A program made the translations under genes and the position numbers. A DNA stretch of 39,789 nt from Pseudobdellovibrionaceae bacterium (GTDB lineage Bacteria; Bdellovibrionota; Bdellovibrionia; Bdellovibrionales; Bdellovibrionaceae): positions 1-39,789 of the forward strand of contig JABWCN010000041.1 in assembly GCA_013359135.1 (NCBI GenBank), read 5' to 3'. Each line of letters opens with the position of its first letter. The stretch's first letter is position 1. This document shows positions 31,301 to 39,180 of this stretch, in pieces. The notes beneath the pieces are model-generated. The model had not been told where the DNA came from, made no database searches, and saw only the letters and a list, made by a program, of their open reading frames with translations.

Positions 31301-31708
31301 ATGGAATTATCTAATTTTTTAGATCCAAGTGCAAAGAAGATTAACAATATAACAACTATTGGATTGATAGACATTAAAAACCTTGAAAATCGTTTTTTTA
31401 AAGACCCTGATTTCTTGAAGGAAATGCTATCAAATTACGTGATCACTTCAAATAATTGTCTTGAAGAAATGAAACTAGCGGCTAGAAATCAGAACCCGTC
31501 GATTTTGGCTAACTCTTGCCATAAACTGTTGGGTTCAACATTGAATTTTTCTAGTGGTTATATTGCTCGATACCTTGAGGATATCGAGTTTAATGCTAGA
31601 GAGGAAAAAAAAATCATAGTCTCGGTCGAGGAACTTAATAAACTAGAAGAAACTATAAAAATGTTGCAAGATCAGATTTCTGAACTAGCTAACTCGTGGA
31701 GTGAATAG
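31301..31708 (+). CDS. Hpt-domain protein (second)
   Basis: This 135-residue helical protein is preceded by a strong AGGAGGGGG site. The central segment NSCHKLLGSTLNFSSGYIAR has the phospho-acceptor His (about residue 71) in the HKLxGS form of the Hpt motif. Before it, FFKDPDFLKEMLSNYVIT is the usual first helix pair of Hpt domains. It ends the five-gene operon started by the receiver at 29307. With the other Hpt at 28002 and the hybrid kinase, two transfer routes are possible. A hairpin with T-run follows directly. Confidence 0.8.
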   Translation: MELSNFLDPSAKKINNITTIGLIDIKNLENRFFKDPDFLKEMLSNYVITSNNCLEEMKLAARNQNPSILANSCHKLLGSTLNFSSGYIARYLEDIEFNAREEKKIIVSVEELNKLEETIKMLQDQISELANSWSE

Positions 31709-31730
31709 AGCACAGAAGAGTTAGTTTTTT
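31689..31730 (+). terminator. Possible terminator at the end of the signalling operon
   Basis: CTAACTC (31689-31695) and GAGTTAG (31718-31724) pair perfectly and are followed by six T (31725-31730). The 22-base loop is long and the left arm lies inside the Hpt coding sequence, so strength is uncertain. It sits between two convergent genes. Confidence 0.4.
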
Positions 31731-32254
31731 ATTTTAAAAAGATAGTAAGTTTTAAGTTTGTCTTGGTCGTAGCGTTCGTAGATTTCGATGACATCTTCTT
31801 GCATCGACCACTTGTGTTCAACGAAATACTCTTTAGCGGTACCATAGACCTTAAATGGGCCAATAGCGGGGGATCCCAAGAACTCTGCGACTATGTATTT
31901 CTGGCCAGGTAGAATTTTTCTTTGTAGAGGGTCTGGAAGGGGCAGGTTTTTTGCCTCTTCAATCCAACAACCAACATGACTTTTTAGCCGGCTGTGTTCT
32001 TTGATTCCTGGATCATCCAGAAAATGTGCAAAGCTTTTTTTACAATCGAGTTTGTTTTGTTCCGCCCATTTTTCAACTTCTTCCAGAGTTGGAAGGATTT
32101 TGTGATAGGGGCCAATATGTTCTTTAAATATTAAGTTAAGTTCAGGATACGTAGCTTCTTTGATGGTGACTTCTTTGAAAAATCCAAGACTGATGAGTGC
32201 CCAAAAAGAAATAATGATTAAAGAGATAATGATACCTAAGAATATTTTTCTCAT
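31721..32254 (-). CDS. GyrI-like small-molecule-binding domain protein with membrane anchor
   Basis: This 177-residue protein has an N-terminal hydrophobic helix (about 5-25, a membrane anchor or uncleaved signal). It is followed by a GyrI-like/SOUL-type domain: FKEHIGPYHKILPTLEEVEK near the start, the VGCWIEE segment in the middle, and FKVYGTAKEYFVEHKWSMQE before the end. GyrI-like domains bind small hydrophobic or cationic compounds, as in the BmrR and Rob effector domains. It is the last gene of the leftward nadC-birA operon, five bases after the thioredoxin-fold gene. Its ligand is unknown. Confidence 0.7.
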   Translation of the reverse strand: MRKIFLGIIISLIIISFWALISLGFFKEVTIKEATYPELNLIFKEHIGPYHKILPTLEEVEKWAEQNKLDCKKSFAHFLDDPGIKEHSRLKSHVGCWIEEAKNLPLPDPLQRKILPGQKYIVAEFLGSPAIGPFKVYGTAKEYFVEHKWSMQEDVIEIYERYDQDKLKTYYLFKIKN

Positions 32255-32259
32255 TTAGC

Positions 32260-32808
32260 TTATTTCCACTTGATAGAGCATCCCATTGAGGGGGTTTGCT
32301 TTTCTGTTAAAGGTTCATTTTGAAGGAGTTTTAGAACGGCATCATAAAGCTCTCTTTTTGTGACCTTGGTATCGTCTTTCCAAGAATCGTCGAGTCGCCC
32401 CCTGTAGGCTAAGTGAAGTTTGCTATCATAGACAAAAAAATCAGGAGTGCAAACAGCACCAAATTTTTTTGCGACCTCTTGTGAATCATCATGAAGGTAA
32501 ACAAAGGGATATGATTTCTCTGTAGCTCTTTTTTTCATATTTTCAAAAGAGTCATCAGGATAACGGGAACTATCGTTAGATGAAATAGCAATCACATTTA
32601 CTTGATGTTTTTTTAAATCATGAGCCAATTGAATGAGTCTGTCTTCAATGGCTTTGACATAAGGACAGTGATTACAAATAAACATGATAAGTAGAGGCTT
32701 GTTGTTGCAAAAATTTTGTAATTGATAAGTTTTGCTATCTACTCCTGGTAATTTAAAATCAGGACACTGGCTATCTAATTCATTCTCTGGGGTGTAGGTT
32801 AAGGCCAT
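32260..32808 (-). CDS. Thioredoxin-fold redox protein (AhpC/TSA-like)
   Basis: This 182-residue protein has a thioredoxin fold of the peroxiredoxin-like/ResA-type superfamily. The hallmark is FICNHCPYVKAIEDRL (about 43-58) with a CxxC pair, as in the 'thioredoxin family protein' group with CNHCPY. DFFVYDSKLHLAYRGRLDDS, carrying a TPDFFV cis-Pro loop, lies around 119-140. There is no signal peptide, so it is cytoplasmic. It follows birA by 24 bp. The likely role is thiol-disulfide exchange or peroxide reduction; the specific partner cannot be told. Confidence 0.85.
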   Translation of the reverse strand: MALTYTPENELDSQCPDFKLPGVDSKTYQLQNFCNNKPLLIMFICNHCPYVKAIEDRLIQLAHDLKKHQVNVIAISSNDSSRYPDDSFENMKKRATEKSYPFVYLHDDSQEVAKKFGAVCTPDFFVYDSKLHLAYRGRLDDSWKDDTKVTKRELYDAVLKLLQNEPLTEKQTPSMGCSIKWK

Positions 32809-32832
32809 AATTTTTCTCTCTGGGGTTTAGTT

Positions 32833-33579
32833 TTAAATTTGAGTCCAAGGGATTTTTTTTCCGCTTAGGGTTAAAAGCTCGGCATTAGGGAAAACTTTTT
32901 GGTAAGTTTCCTGTAAGCCTTCGAAATGATTTAACGCTAATTTTAAATTTTCGCAATCGGTGCTAGAGAGCTCCTCATCGCAACTTGATATGGCGTCAGT
33001 GATTTCAAATAAAAATCTGTCCACAAAGCGAATCCAATCTTGTCCATGTAAAGCCAGATCTTTGGGGAAGCATTGAATGAGGGCTGTTGCTGTGGATACA
33101 TTTTCAGGCTTTGAAAGCACATTTAAACCAATCCCAATGTGAGCTACAATCTCTGTCCCTTGGGTGACTGTTTCTACTAAAATTCCAGCTAGTTTTTTAT
33201 CATGAACGTAAATGTCATTTGGAGCTTTTAATGAAAAAGGAATAAAGCTCCAAGTGCTGGACAGAGCTCTCCAGAGAGCTAAACCCACACGACTTGTAAA
33301 AGAAGAATTTGGTGTGTTAGGTAGGAAGAAAGTCCATGTGCTTAGTAAGGCACCACCTTTGGGGCTCATCCACTGATTTGTTCCACGCCCTTTGCCCTCG
33401 GTTTGAAAATCTGTCAGGTAAAGACAAAAATCTTTATCCTCAAGGTCAGATGATTTTGACAGTAAGTTAGTACTATTGATTTGTGGGTGATAGACGACTG
33501 GAATTTGATTATTGTCGGCCCATGCTTTGGTCATTTTTCCTATAAAAATATCTTTTAATGGACTATCTTCGTGGTTCAT
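32833..33579 (-). CDS. birA: Biotin-[acetyl-CoA-carboxylase] ligase
   Basis: This enzyme attaches biotin to carrier proteins through biotinyl-AMP. The 248-residue form has only the catalytic and C-terminal domains and lacks the N-terminal HTH of E. coli BirA, so it is not a repressor. The biotin loop appears as EGKGRGTNQWMSP (about 71-83), and the catalytic segment as KAPNDIYVHDKKLAGILVET. The ATG at 33579 has GAGGT upstream. It sits 18 bp behind nadC, as in many genomes where nadC, birA and coaX cluster. Confidence 0.9.
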   Translation of the reverse strand: MNHEDSPLKDIFIGKMTKAWADNNQIPVVYHPQINSTNLLSKSSDLEDKDFCLYLTDFQTEGKGRGTNQWMSPKGGALLSTWTFFLPNTPNSSFTSRVGLALWRALSSTWSFIPFSLKAPNDIYVHDKKLAGILVETVTQGTEIVAHIGIGLNVLSKPENVSTATALIQCFPKDLALHGQDWIRFVDRFLFEITDAISSCDEELSSTDCENLKLALNHFEGLQETYQKVFPNAELLTLSGKKIPWTQI

Positions 33580-33597
33580 CTGTACCTCATTTTCAGG

Positions 33598-34422
33598 TTA
33601 TTTACGCCATTCAAATTGCAAACTAACATCGGCAACTGGCGCTGAGTGAGTCAACGCGCCAACACTGATAAAGTCAATGCCAATGGCTGCAACTTGACTG
33701 ACTCGTGAAAGAGTCATGTTACCACTAGCTTCGGTTTCAATACTTTTTGGAATTAACTTGCGGGCTTCAGTCAACAATTCATTGTTCATATTATCTAGAA
33801 GAATTCGATCAACTTTTAGTTGGATCGCCTCTTTTATTTGTTCTAAATTGGCAACCTCAACTTCAATTTTTAAGTCAGAATTTTCTCTAACTCGATGAAC
33901 CGCTTTGGTAATACCCCCCATAACAGCAATGTGATTGTCTTTAATCAGTATGGCCGTGGAAAGATTCATGCGATGATTGACTCCGCCACCATGGACGACA
34001 GCTTTTTTTTCTAAATCACGGAATCCTGGTAAGGTTTTCCTGGTATCAAGAATTTTTGTTTCAGTGCCTTTAACAGCTTCAACAAAGCGACGGGTGTAAG
34101 TAGCTATTCCAGAAAGATGTCCCAGAAAGTTTAAAGCGACACGTTCTGCTTTTAAAATTTGTAATAAATCACCCTCTAAGGAGCAGATATTTTGCCCTTT
34201 AAGAATCGACTGTCCTTCCTCAAAATTCCACTTGATTTTAAGTGAAGGCTCAACAATCATCATGGTGTTTTCAAAAGGGAGCAATCCTGATAAAACTAAA
34301 TCTTCTTTAGCCTTAAGAACGGCTTTACCCTGTTGCGGTAGTAAGCCAAGAGATTCTGTAGTGACGTCTCCCTGGGGCATATCTTCTTTTATAGCAGCTT
34401 TAATAAGTTCACTTAATATCAT
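33598..34422 (-). CDS. nadC: Nicotinate-nucleotide diphosphorylase (carboxylating)
   Basis: This enzyme makes nicotinate mononucleotide from quinolinate and PRPP in NAD synthesis. The 274-residue length is standard. Signature segments are DTRKTLPGFRDLEKKAVVHG (residues about 127-146), the following GGVNHR and IKDNHI, the EVEVANLEQI strand and DRILLDNM, and the closing ETEASGNMTL and ISVGALTHSA of the phosphate site. First gene of nadC-birA-thioredoxin-GyrI-like, 65 bp after the receiver protein gene. Confidence 0.95.
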   Translation of the reverse strand: MILSELIKAAIKEDMPQGDVTTESLGLLPQQGKAVLKAKEDLVLSGLLPFENTMMIVEPSLKIKWNFEEGQSILKGQNICSLEGDLLQILKAERVALNFLGHLSGIATYTRRFVEAVKGTETKILDTRKTLPGFRDLEKKAVVHGGGVNHRMNLSTAILIKDNHIAVMGGITKAVHRVRENSDLKIEVEVANLEQIKEAIQLKVDRILLDNMNNELLTEARKLIPKSIETEASGNMTLSRVSQVAAIGIDFISVGALTHSAPVADVSLQFEWRK

Positions 34423-34487
34423 TGTTAGCCTTGGTCATCAAAGACCACTCCTTGATAGTTTATAGAAATCTTTGCAGCACTAATAAA

Positions 34488-35666
34488 CTAAATAGACTTT
34501 TCGGCTTCTTGAAGCAACTTTTTTATTTCTTCTCTGACAACACGCTCGGCAATATCAGGAAGTAATGTCCAGCAAATTTTTTCAATGATAGCTCTGGATT
34601 CTTCGCGAATAATTTTTTCTTGAGCTTTCAAGTCAAGATACAGCGGCTCTTTAACCGTTTGAATACGGGGAACTTCCATTTTCCCAGACTCAGTCGTAGA
34701 GAAAGATTCTCCTGTTGTGTGGTTTAAATGGGAATTAAGTTGTGGAGTTTTTGGAGTGCCTGCTTCGTCCAGATCCTCATTGAAAATGATCTCTTCAAAG
34801 TCATCTGTGATTTGAACCTTGGCTTTTTTAAGATCTTCTTCAGGAAGAGAGTAGTTTTCTAGTGTATTAATTTTCTGTTGTGACCACTCGTCCTTTTCGT
34901 TGTTATCGGAATCAGGACGAAGAAAATCTTCTTTTTGTACGTTTAACTTGTTGGGCAAAGAAAAATTAAGTCCCGCTGGTGCATCCATGGAGGAGGAACT
35001 ATTCGTTTTTTCCAAAATAGAAGACTTAGATTTGCTGGTTGTGATGTGAGAAGATTCAAAGGGGTTTGACGAGGAACTGGTTAACGGAACTTGAGCAAAC
35101 TCTTCATCATCTACTTGTAGAGATAATCCTTCGGGAGTTCCTGGAAGGTTAAAATCAGTTGGAAGTCCTAAGCCTGGGATAGCTTCATCAAGTGCAGAAG
35201 AGCTCATCTCTGCTTTTTTTTGCTGTATTTCTTTGTTTAAATCCTTGAAAGATTCAATTTCTCCAAAGTTTAAAAAGGAACTAATCGGATTTGTGGCCGT
35301 TTTGGGAGCAAGTTCCTGAACCATTTGTCTTAAAGTTTCCACCTCAAAGGGTTTTTCCAGGCGACGATCGGCCTTGCTTTCAAGAGCTTTTTTCTCGTCA
35401 ATCCCCATAAGGCTATTCCACATCAAGACAATAGGAATTTGTGAGGTCTCTGAATTATTTTTAAGTTCTTTGCTGACATCATAGCCAGATTTTTTGGCAA
35501 GTAAGACATCGGCAAAAATGATGTCGGGTTGAAAAACTTTGGCAATAGGAAGCACATCGATACCTGAATGCACGGGTTTCACTTCAACAGAAAAATCCTG
35601 AAGAGCCAATTGAATCACTTTTTTAATTGTCTGACTCTCATCAGCCAGTAAGACGCGTAAAGCCAT
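34488..35666 (-). CDS. Receiver-domain protein with long linker and conserved C-terminal helix
   Basis: This 392-residue protein has an N-terminal receiver (1-120) with acidic pair LADES, acceptor Asp in IIFADVLLA and Lys in EKPFE. The usual switch Thr/Ser position is a Trp (IVLMWNSL), so signalling through the normal aromatic switch is probably altered. A Ser/Asp/Asn-rich disordered linker (about 130-340) follows. The C-terminal helix (REESRAIIEKICWTLLPDIA and then ERVVREEIKKLLQE) is typical of a receiver family common in Deltaproteobacteria and Bdellovibrionota. It is divergent from the LptF/LptG-type gene across 49 bp. Proteins with this layout include polarity and motility regulators, but that role is not shown here. 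Confidence 0.75.
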   Translation of the reverse strand: MALRVLLADESQTIKKVIQLALQDFSVEVKPVHSGIDVLPIAKVFQPDIIFADVLLAKKSGYDVSKELKNNSETSQIPIVLMWNSLMGIDEKKALESKADRRLEKPFEVETLRQMVQELAPKTATNPISSFLNFGEIESFKDLNKEIQQKKAEMSSSALDEAIPGLGLPTDFNLPGTPEGLSLQVDDEEFAQVPLTSSSSNPFESSHITTSKSKSSILEKTNSSSSMDAPAGLNFSLPNKLNVQKEDFLRPDSDNNEKDEWSQQKINTLENYSLPEEDLKKAKVQITDDFEEIIFNEDLDEAGTPKTPQLNSHLNHTTGESFSTTESGKMEVPRIQTVKEPLYLDLKAQEKIIREESRAIIEKICWTLLPDIAERVVREEIKKLLQEAEKSI

Positions 35667-35715
35667 ATATCAAGTTAATAGGGATTTTTTTAATGAGTCA
35701 AGTCATAATGATCCC

Positions 35716-36822
35716 ATGCTAAGAATTGATCGCTATATTGCTAAGTATTTTTTGGGATTTTTTTTAGGTGGAATGTTGGTCTTCTTGACTGTTTTTTTGG
35801 CAGTAGATGTCCTCTCTACCTTTGTGAGTTACAAGGGAGTAGCGGCGTCTTCATTGATTCAGTTTTACATCCTTTACATTCCCGACATAGTTCAAAAGTT
35901 GATTCCAGTTTCTTGTTTACTAGCAACAATTCTAACACTTTCTTCTTTGAATAAGGCCAATGAGTTAGTGGCACTTTTTGCTGCCGGTTACTCTTTGTTA
36001 AGAGTTGCGACCCCAATTTTGGTCATTGTCTTGGGGATTTCTTTTTTTAGTTTTTACTTGAGCGATCGAGTGATTCCTTCTTTGACTAGGCAAAAAAATT
36101 ATATTTTCTATCATGAGATAAAGAAAACACCCTCACAGTTTTCCATCGTTAAAACTAACCGTATTTGGTACCGCTCCAAAAATGAAATTTTCAATATTAA
36201 AACTTTAAGCCTAGATGGTTCCAAAGCCCAAGGATTAACCCTTTATACTTTTGATCCTGATTGGGAGCTACAAAGGATGATTGTTGCCGAAGAAGTGGAT
36301 TTAAAAAATAAACAGGCCAGAAATGCTTCCGGGCAATATCAATGGTTTTTGAAAAAAGGTTCGGTGACAGTTTTTTTTAAGGATTCAAGCTTTCCTATGA
36401 CAACTAATTTTAAAGAAAAAACAATTATAATGAATGAAGAGGCCAAGGATCTGCAAAGTAGTGGACAAACCTCTGAGATGCTTTCTCAAAAAGAACTTGA
36501 GAAGTTCATAGAAAAAAATAAAGAGGCAGGTCTAGATACGATTCGTTATGAGGTGGATTACCACTCTAAGTTTGCCTTTGCTTTTGCAGGATTAGTCATG
36601 ACCATTTTAGGTATTCCCTTTAGTGTCTCCAAGGGGCGATCTGGTGGGGTAATGATGAACGTTGGTATTGTTATTGGCTTGGTCTTTTTTTATTGGATTT
36701 TTTATAACTCATCAATAACTCTGGGGACTCATGGGCATCTGCAACCCTTACTTGCGGGTTGGATTCCAAATCTGGTGATGATGGTTTTGGGGATTTTCTT
36801 TTTGATAAAGTCAAAAAAGTAA
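35716..36822 (+). CDS. LptF/LptG family lipopolysaccharide export permease
   Basis: This 368-residue inner-membrane permease is of the YjgP/YjgQ family; it works with LptB and LptC to extract LPS from the membrane. Six helices are arranged three and three: about 14-34, 55-80 and 95-120, then three after residue 275. A jellyroll periplasmic domain lies between them (about 130-270). The N-terminal LRIDRYIAKYFLGFF and the GMLVFLTVFLAVDVLSTF segment match the family. The C-terminal KFAFAFAGLVMTILGIPFSV is equally typical. Whether it is F or G cannot be decided; a second copy should exist elsewhere. The ATG at 35716 has no strong binding site. Confidence 0.9.
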   Translation: MLRIDRYIAKYFLGFFLGGMLVFLTVFLAVDVLSTFVSYKGVAASSLIQFYILYIPDIVQKLIPVSCLLATILTLSSLNKANELVALFAAGYSLLRVATPILVIVLGISFFSFYLSDRVIPSLTRQKNYIFYHEIKKTPSQFSIVKTNRIWYRSKNEIFNIKTLSLDGSKAQGLTLYTFDPDWELQRMIVAEEVDLKNKQARNASGQYQWFLKKGSVTVFFKDSSFPMTTNFKEKTIIMNEEAKDLQSSGQTSEMLSQKELEKFIEKNKEAGLDTIRYEVDYHSKFAFAFAGLVMTILGIPFSVSKGRSGGVMMNVGIVIGLVFFYWIFYNSSITLGTHGHLQPLLAGWIPNLVMMVLGIFFLIKSKK

Positions 36823-36920
36823 ATACTTATTAAAATCAATAGGTTAGTTTGGTTTTTTTGATGGTAAAAACGGGCTTTATATTTGTTGGAAAAAAAATGA
36901 AAATAAGCTATAGGTAAATC

Positions 36921-37505
36921 ATGTCTATACTAAAAATATTAAAATATCCAGATCCAACACTTAGAGAAATTTCTGAACCTGTAGAAATTTTTGATGAAAA
37001 ATTAGCTCGATTAACCGAGAACATGATCGAGACTATGTACGATGCTAAGGGGATTGGATTAGCAGCCCCTCAGGTTGGAGTGTTACAGAGAGTCGTCGTT
37101 ATAGATACCCGTCCCAAAGATGAAGAGGGACGCAGATATAAATATGAAGAAATGGCAGAGTTTGAAAAGCAAGTCACACAGCCTTTGTTGTTGATCAATC
37201 CTAGAATCATAAAAGGTCAGGGGAAAACAACTTTTGATGAGGGCTGTTTAAGTATTCCCTCCTTCTACGAAACTGTGAATCGCCATGAGGTGATTGAGGT
37301 AGAGACCTATGACCTTAAAGGAAATAAGAAAACATTTAAAGCGGATGGGTTGTTGGCTATTTGTATTCAGCATGAGCTAGATCACTTAGAGGGAAAATTA
37401 TTTATTGATCATTTGAGTTTTCTAAAAAGTAGCAAAATAAAAAACCAAATTAAAAAAAGTGGATATCCTGAAAAACCTAAGGAAAAGGCAGAAAAAAAAT
37501 CATGA
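36921..37505 (+). CDS. def: Peptide deformylase
   Basis: This metalloenzyme removes the formyl group from the N-terminal methionine of new proteins. All three motifs are present: GIGLAAPQVG, EGCLSIP (Cys metal ligand) and QHELDHLEG (two His ligands and the catalytic Glu). The 194 residues exceed the usual 165-185 by a basic C-terminal tail of about 20 residues. An insertion around residues 75-90 (DEEGRRYKYEEMAEF) is common in some groups. The ATG at 36921 has AGGT upstream. The stop overlaps the fmt start in ATGA, coupling deformylase with the formyltransferase. Confidence 0.96.
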   Translation: MSILKILKYPDPTLREISEPVEIFDEKLARLTENMIETMYDAKGIGLAAPQVGVLQRVVVIDTRPKDEEGRRYKYEEMAEFEKQVTQPLLLINPRIIKGQGKTTFDEGCLSIPSFYETVNRHEVIEVETYDLKGNKKTFKADGLLAICIQHELDHLEGKLFIDHLSFLKSSKIKNQIKKSGYPEKPKEKAEKKS

Positions 37506-38527
37506 GTAAAGTCAGAGTTTGTTTTCTAGGAACACCTGAGTTTGCAGCTGTCTCATTAAAAGAGATTTTAAATGATGAGCATTTTGAAGTAGTCGGTGTA
37601 GTGACTCAACCGGACCGACCTGCCGGTAGAAAGTTGATTTTAACTCCAAGCCCTGTCAAAGAACTGGCTCTTCAATACGGTCTTAAGGTTCTGTCTCCAG
37701 AAAGTCTAAAGGACAATGTTATTATCTGTGATGCAATCAAAAGCTGGGGTGCAGAGGTCGCTGTTGTCGTTGCTTTCGGTCAAATATTGACTCAAGAATT
37801 TATGGATTCATTTACGTTTGGGGCTGTGAATATTCACGGTTCTTTGTTACCTCGTTGGCGTGGTGCTGCTCCCATTCAAAGGGCCATTCAGTATGGTGAT
37901 AGAGAAACAGGTGTTGCTCTTCAGCGGATGGTAAAAAAATTGGATGCTGGGGATGTTTTAGGTGTCAGAAAAATGGAAATTCCCATTGATATGACGGCTA
38001 TGGAGCTTCATGATAAGCTGGCTTTTTTGGGAGCTGACCTATTGAGAGTGGAATTGATGGATTTCCTTCGAGGTCATTTAGTTGGGGTGAAGCAAGATGA
38101 AGCTTTGGTTACGGTAGCAAAAAAAATTGATAAACTGGAATCCGAAGTAAAATGGAGTCTGAAGGCTATTGAGATTCATAATCAAATCAGAGCTTTGACC
38201 ATGGGCCCAGGATCATTCACCTGGTTAGAGGGTAAAAAGATAAAAATCCATAGGACACGCTTAGCTACTACTTTCCAGGGTGATACGAATTGGAATATTA
38301 AGACTCAGGCGGATTTAAATAACTATTTACTAGATTACCAGCGTAGAAAAAAAAGTGAAGTTTCAGAGGCTGGAAAAATTATTAGTATTACCGAAGAAGC
38401 ATTAACAGTAAAGTGTGGCGATGGAAATTTAGAAATTTTAGAGCTACAACCAGAGTCCAGAAATCGTATGAAAATTAAAGACTTTTTATCTGGAAGTAGT
38501 TTAAAGGTTGGAGATAGATTTCTTTAA
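37502..38527 (+). CDS. fmt: Methionyl-tRNA formyltransferase
   Basis: This enzyme adds a formyl group to initiator Met-tRNA using 10-formyltetrahydrofolate. The 341 residues include the N-terminal Rossmann start VCFLGTPEFAAVSL, the catalytic region VNIHGSLLPRWRGAAPIQRA (His and Asn of the active site) and a DAGD loop. The C-terminal OB-like domain begins near residue 215. The length is slightly above the usual 310-320 because of an insertion around 265-285. It follows def with a four-base overlap and is followed by rpe. Confidence 0.96.
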   Translation: MSKVRVCFLGTPEFAAVSLKEILNDEHFEVVGVVTQPDRPAGRKLILTPSPVKELALQYGLKVLSPESLKDNVIICDAIKSWGAEVAVVVAFGQILTQEFMDSFTFGAVNIHGSLLPRWRGAAPIQRAIQYGDRETGVALQRMVKKLDAGDVLGVRKMEIPIDMTAMELHDKLAFLGADLLRVELMDFLRGHLVGVKQDEALVTVAKKIDKLESEVKWSLKAIEIHNQIRALTMGPGSFTWLEGKKIKIHRTRLATTFQGDTNWNIKTQADLNNYLLDYQRRKKSEVSEAGKIISITEEALTVKCGDGNLEILELQPESRNRMKIKDFLSGSSLKVGDRFL

Positions 38528-38544
38528 TTAAAAAGGTAGTTGAT

Positions 38545-39180
38545 ATGAAAAAAATTGCTCCCAGCATTCTTGCTGCAGACTTTGCTAACTTAGAAAAGGA
38601 AATTAAGGCTGTAGCCTTAGCTGGAGCTGATTATCTTCACGTCGACGTTATGGATGGTCATTTTGTTCCTAATTTAACTATAGGAATTCCTGTGGTTGAG
38701 GCGATTAAGAAAGTGTCTCCCATACCTTTGGATGTTCATTTGATGATCGATCAGCCTGAAAAATATATTGATGCTTTCCTTAATGCTGGAAGTGATATTC
38801 TTACCATTCATTTTGAATCCTCTTCGTTGCAGAAAATAAAAGAATCTTTAACTAAGATTCGTTCAAGGGCTAAAAGTGGTTTGACTTTAAAGCCAGGAAC
38901 GGATGTTACCAATTTAACTTCGTTACTGCCTCTATGTGATTTGGTCTTAGTAATGACCGTAGAGCCTGGCTTTGGTGGACAATCGTTTATGCAAGACCAG
39001 GTAAAAAAAATAGAATGGCTTTTTGAACAAAGAAGACAGTTAAAATTAAATTTCCTAATCGAAGTGGATGGTGGAGTTAACCTTGAGACCAGAAAATATT
39101 TGGATCAGGCGGATATACTGGTTGCTGGTTCTTATATATTTAAAGGTAATTACGCTGAAAAAATTCAATCTATTAGGTAA
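38545..39180 (+). CDS. rpe: Ribulose-phosphate 3-epimerase
   Basis: This enzyme interconverts ribulose-5-phosphate and xylulose-5-phosphate in the pentose phosphate pathway. The 211-residue TIM barrel has the start APSILAADFANLEKEI, HVDVMDGHFVPNLTIG with metal-binding His and Asp, DVHLMI, MTVEPGFGGQSF and EVDGGVN, all family hallmarks. The ATG at 38545 has AGGTAG upstream. It lies 17 bp after fmt on the same strand. Its 3' end overlaps the convergent MFS remnant by eight bases. Confidence 0.96.
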   Translation: MKKIAPSILAADFANLEKEIKAVALAGADYLHVDVMDGHFVPNLTIGIPVVEAIKKVSPIPLDVHLMIDQPEKYIDAFLNAGSDILTIHFESSSLQKIKESLTKIRSRAKSGLTLKPGTDVTNLTSLLPLCDLVLVMTVEPGFGGQSFMQDQVKKIEWLFEQRRQLKLNFLIEVDGGVNLETRKYLDQADILVAGSYIFKGNYAEKIQSIR

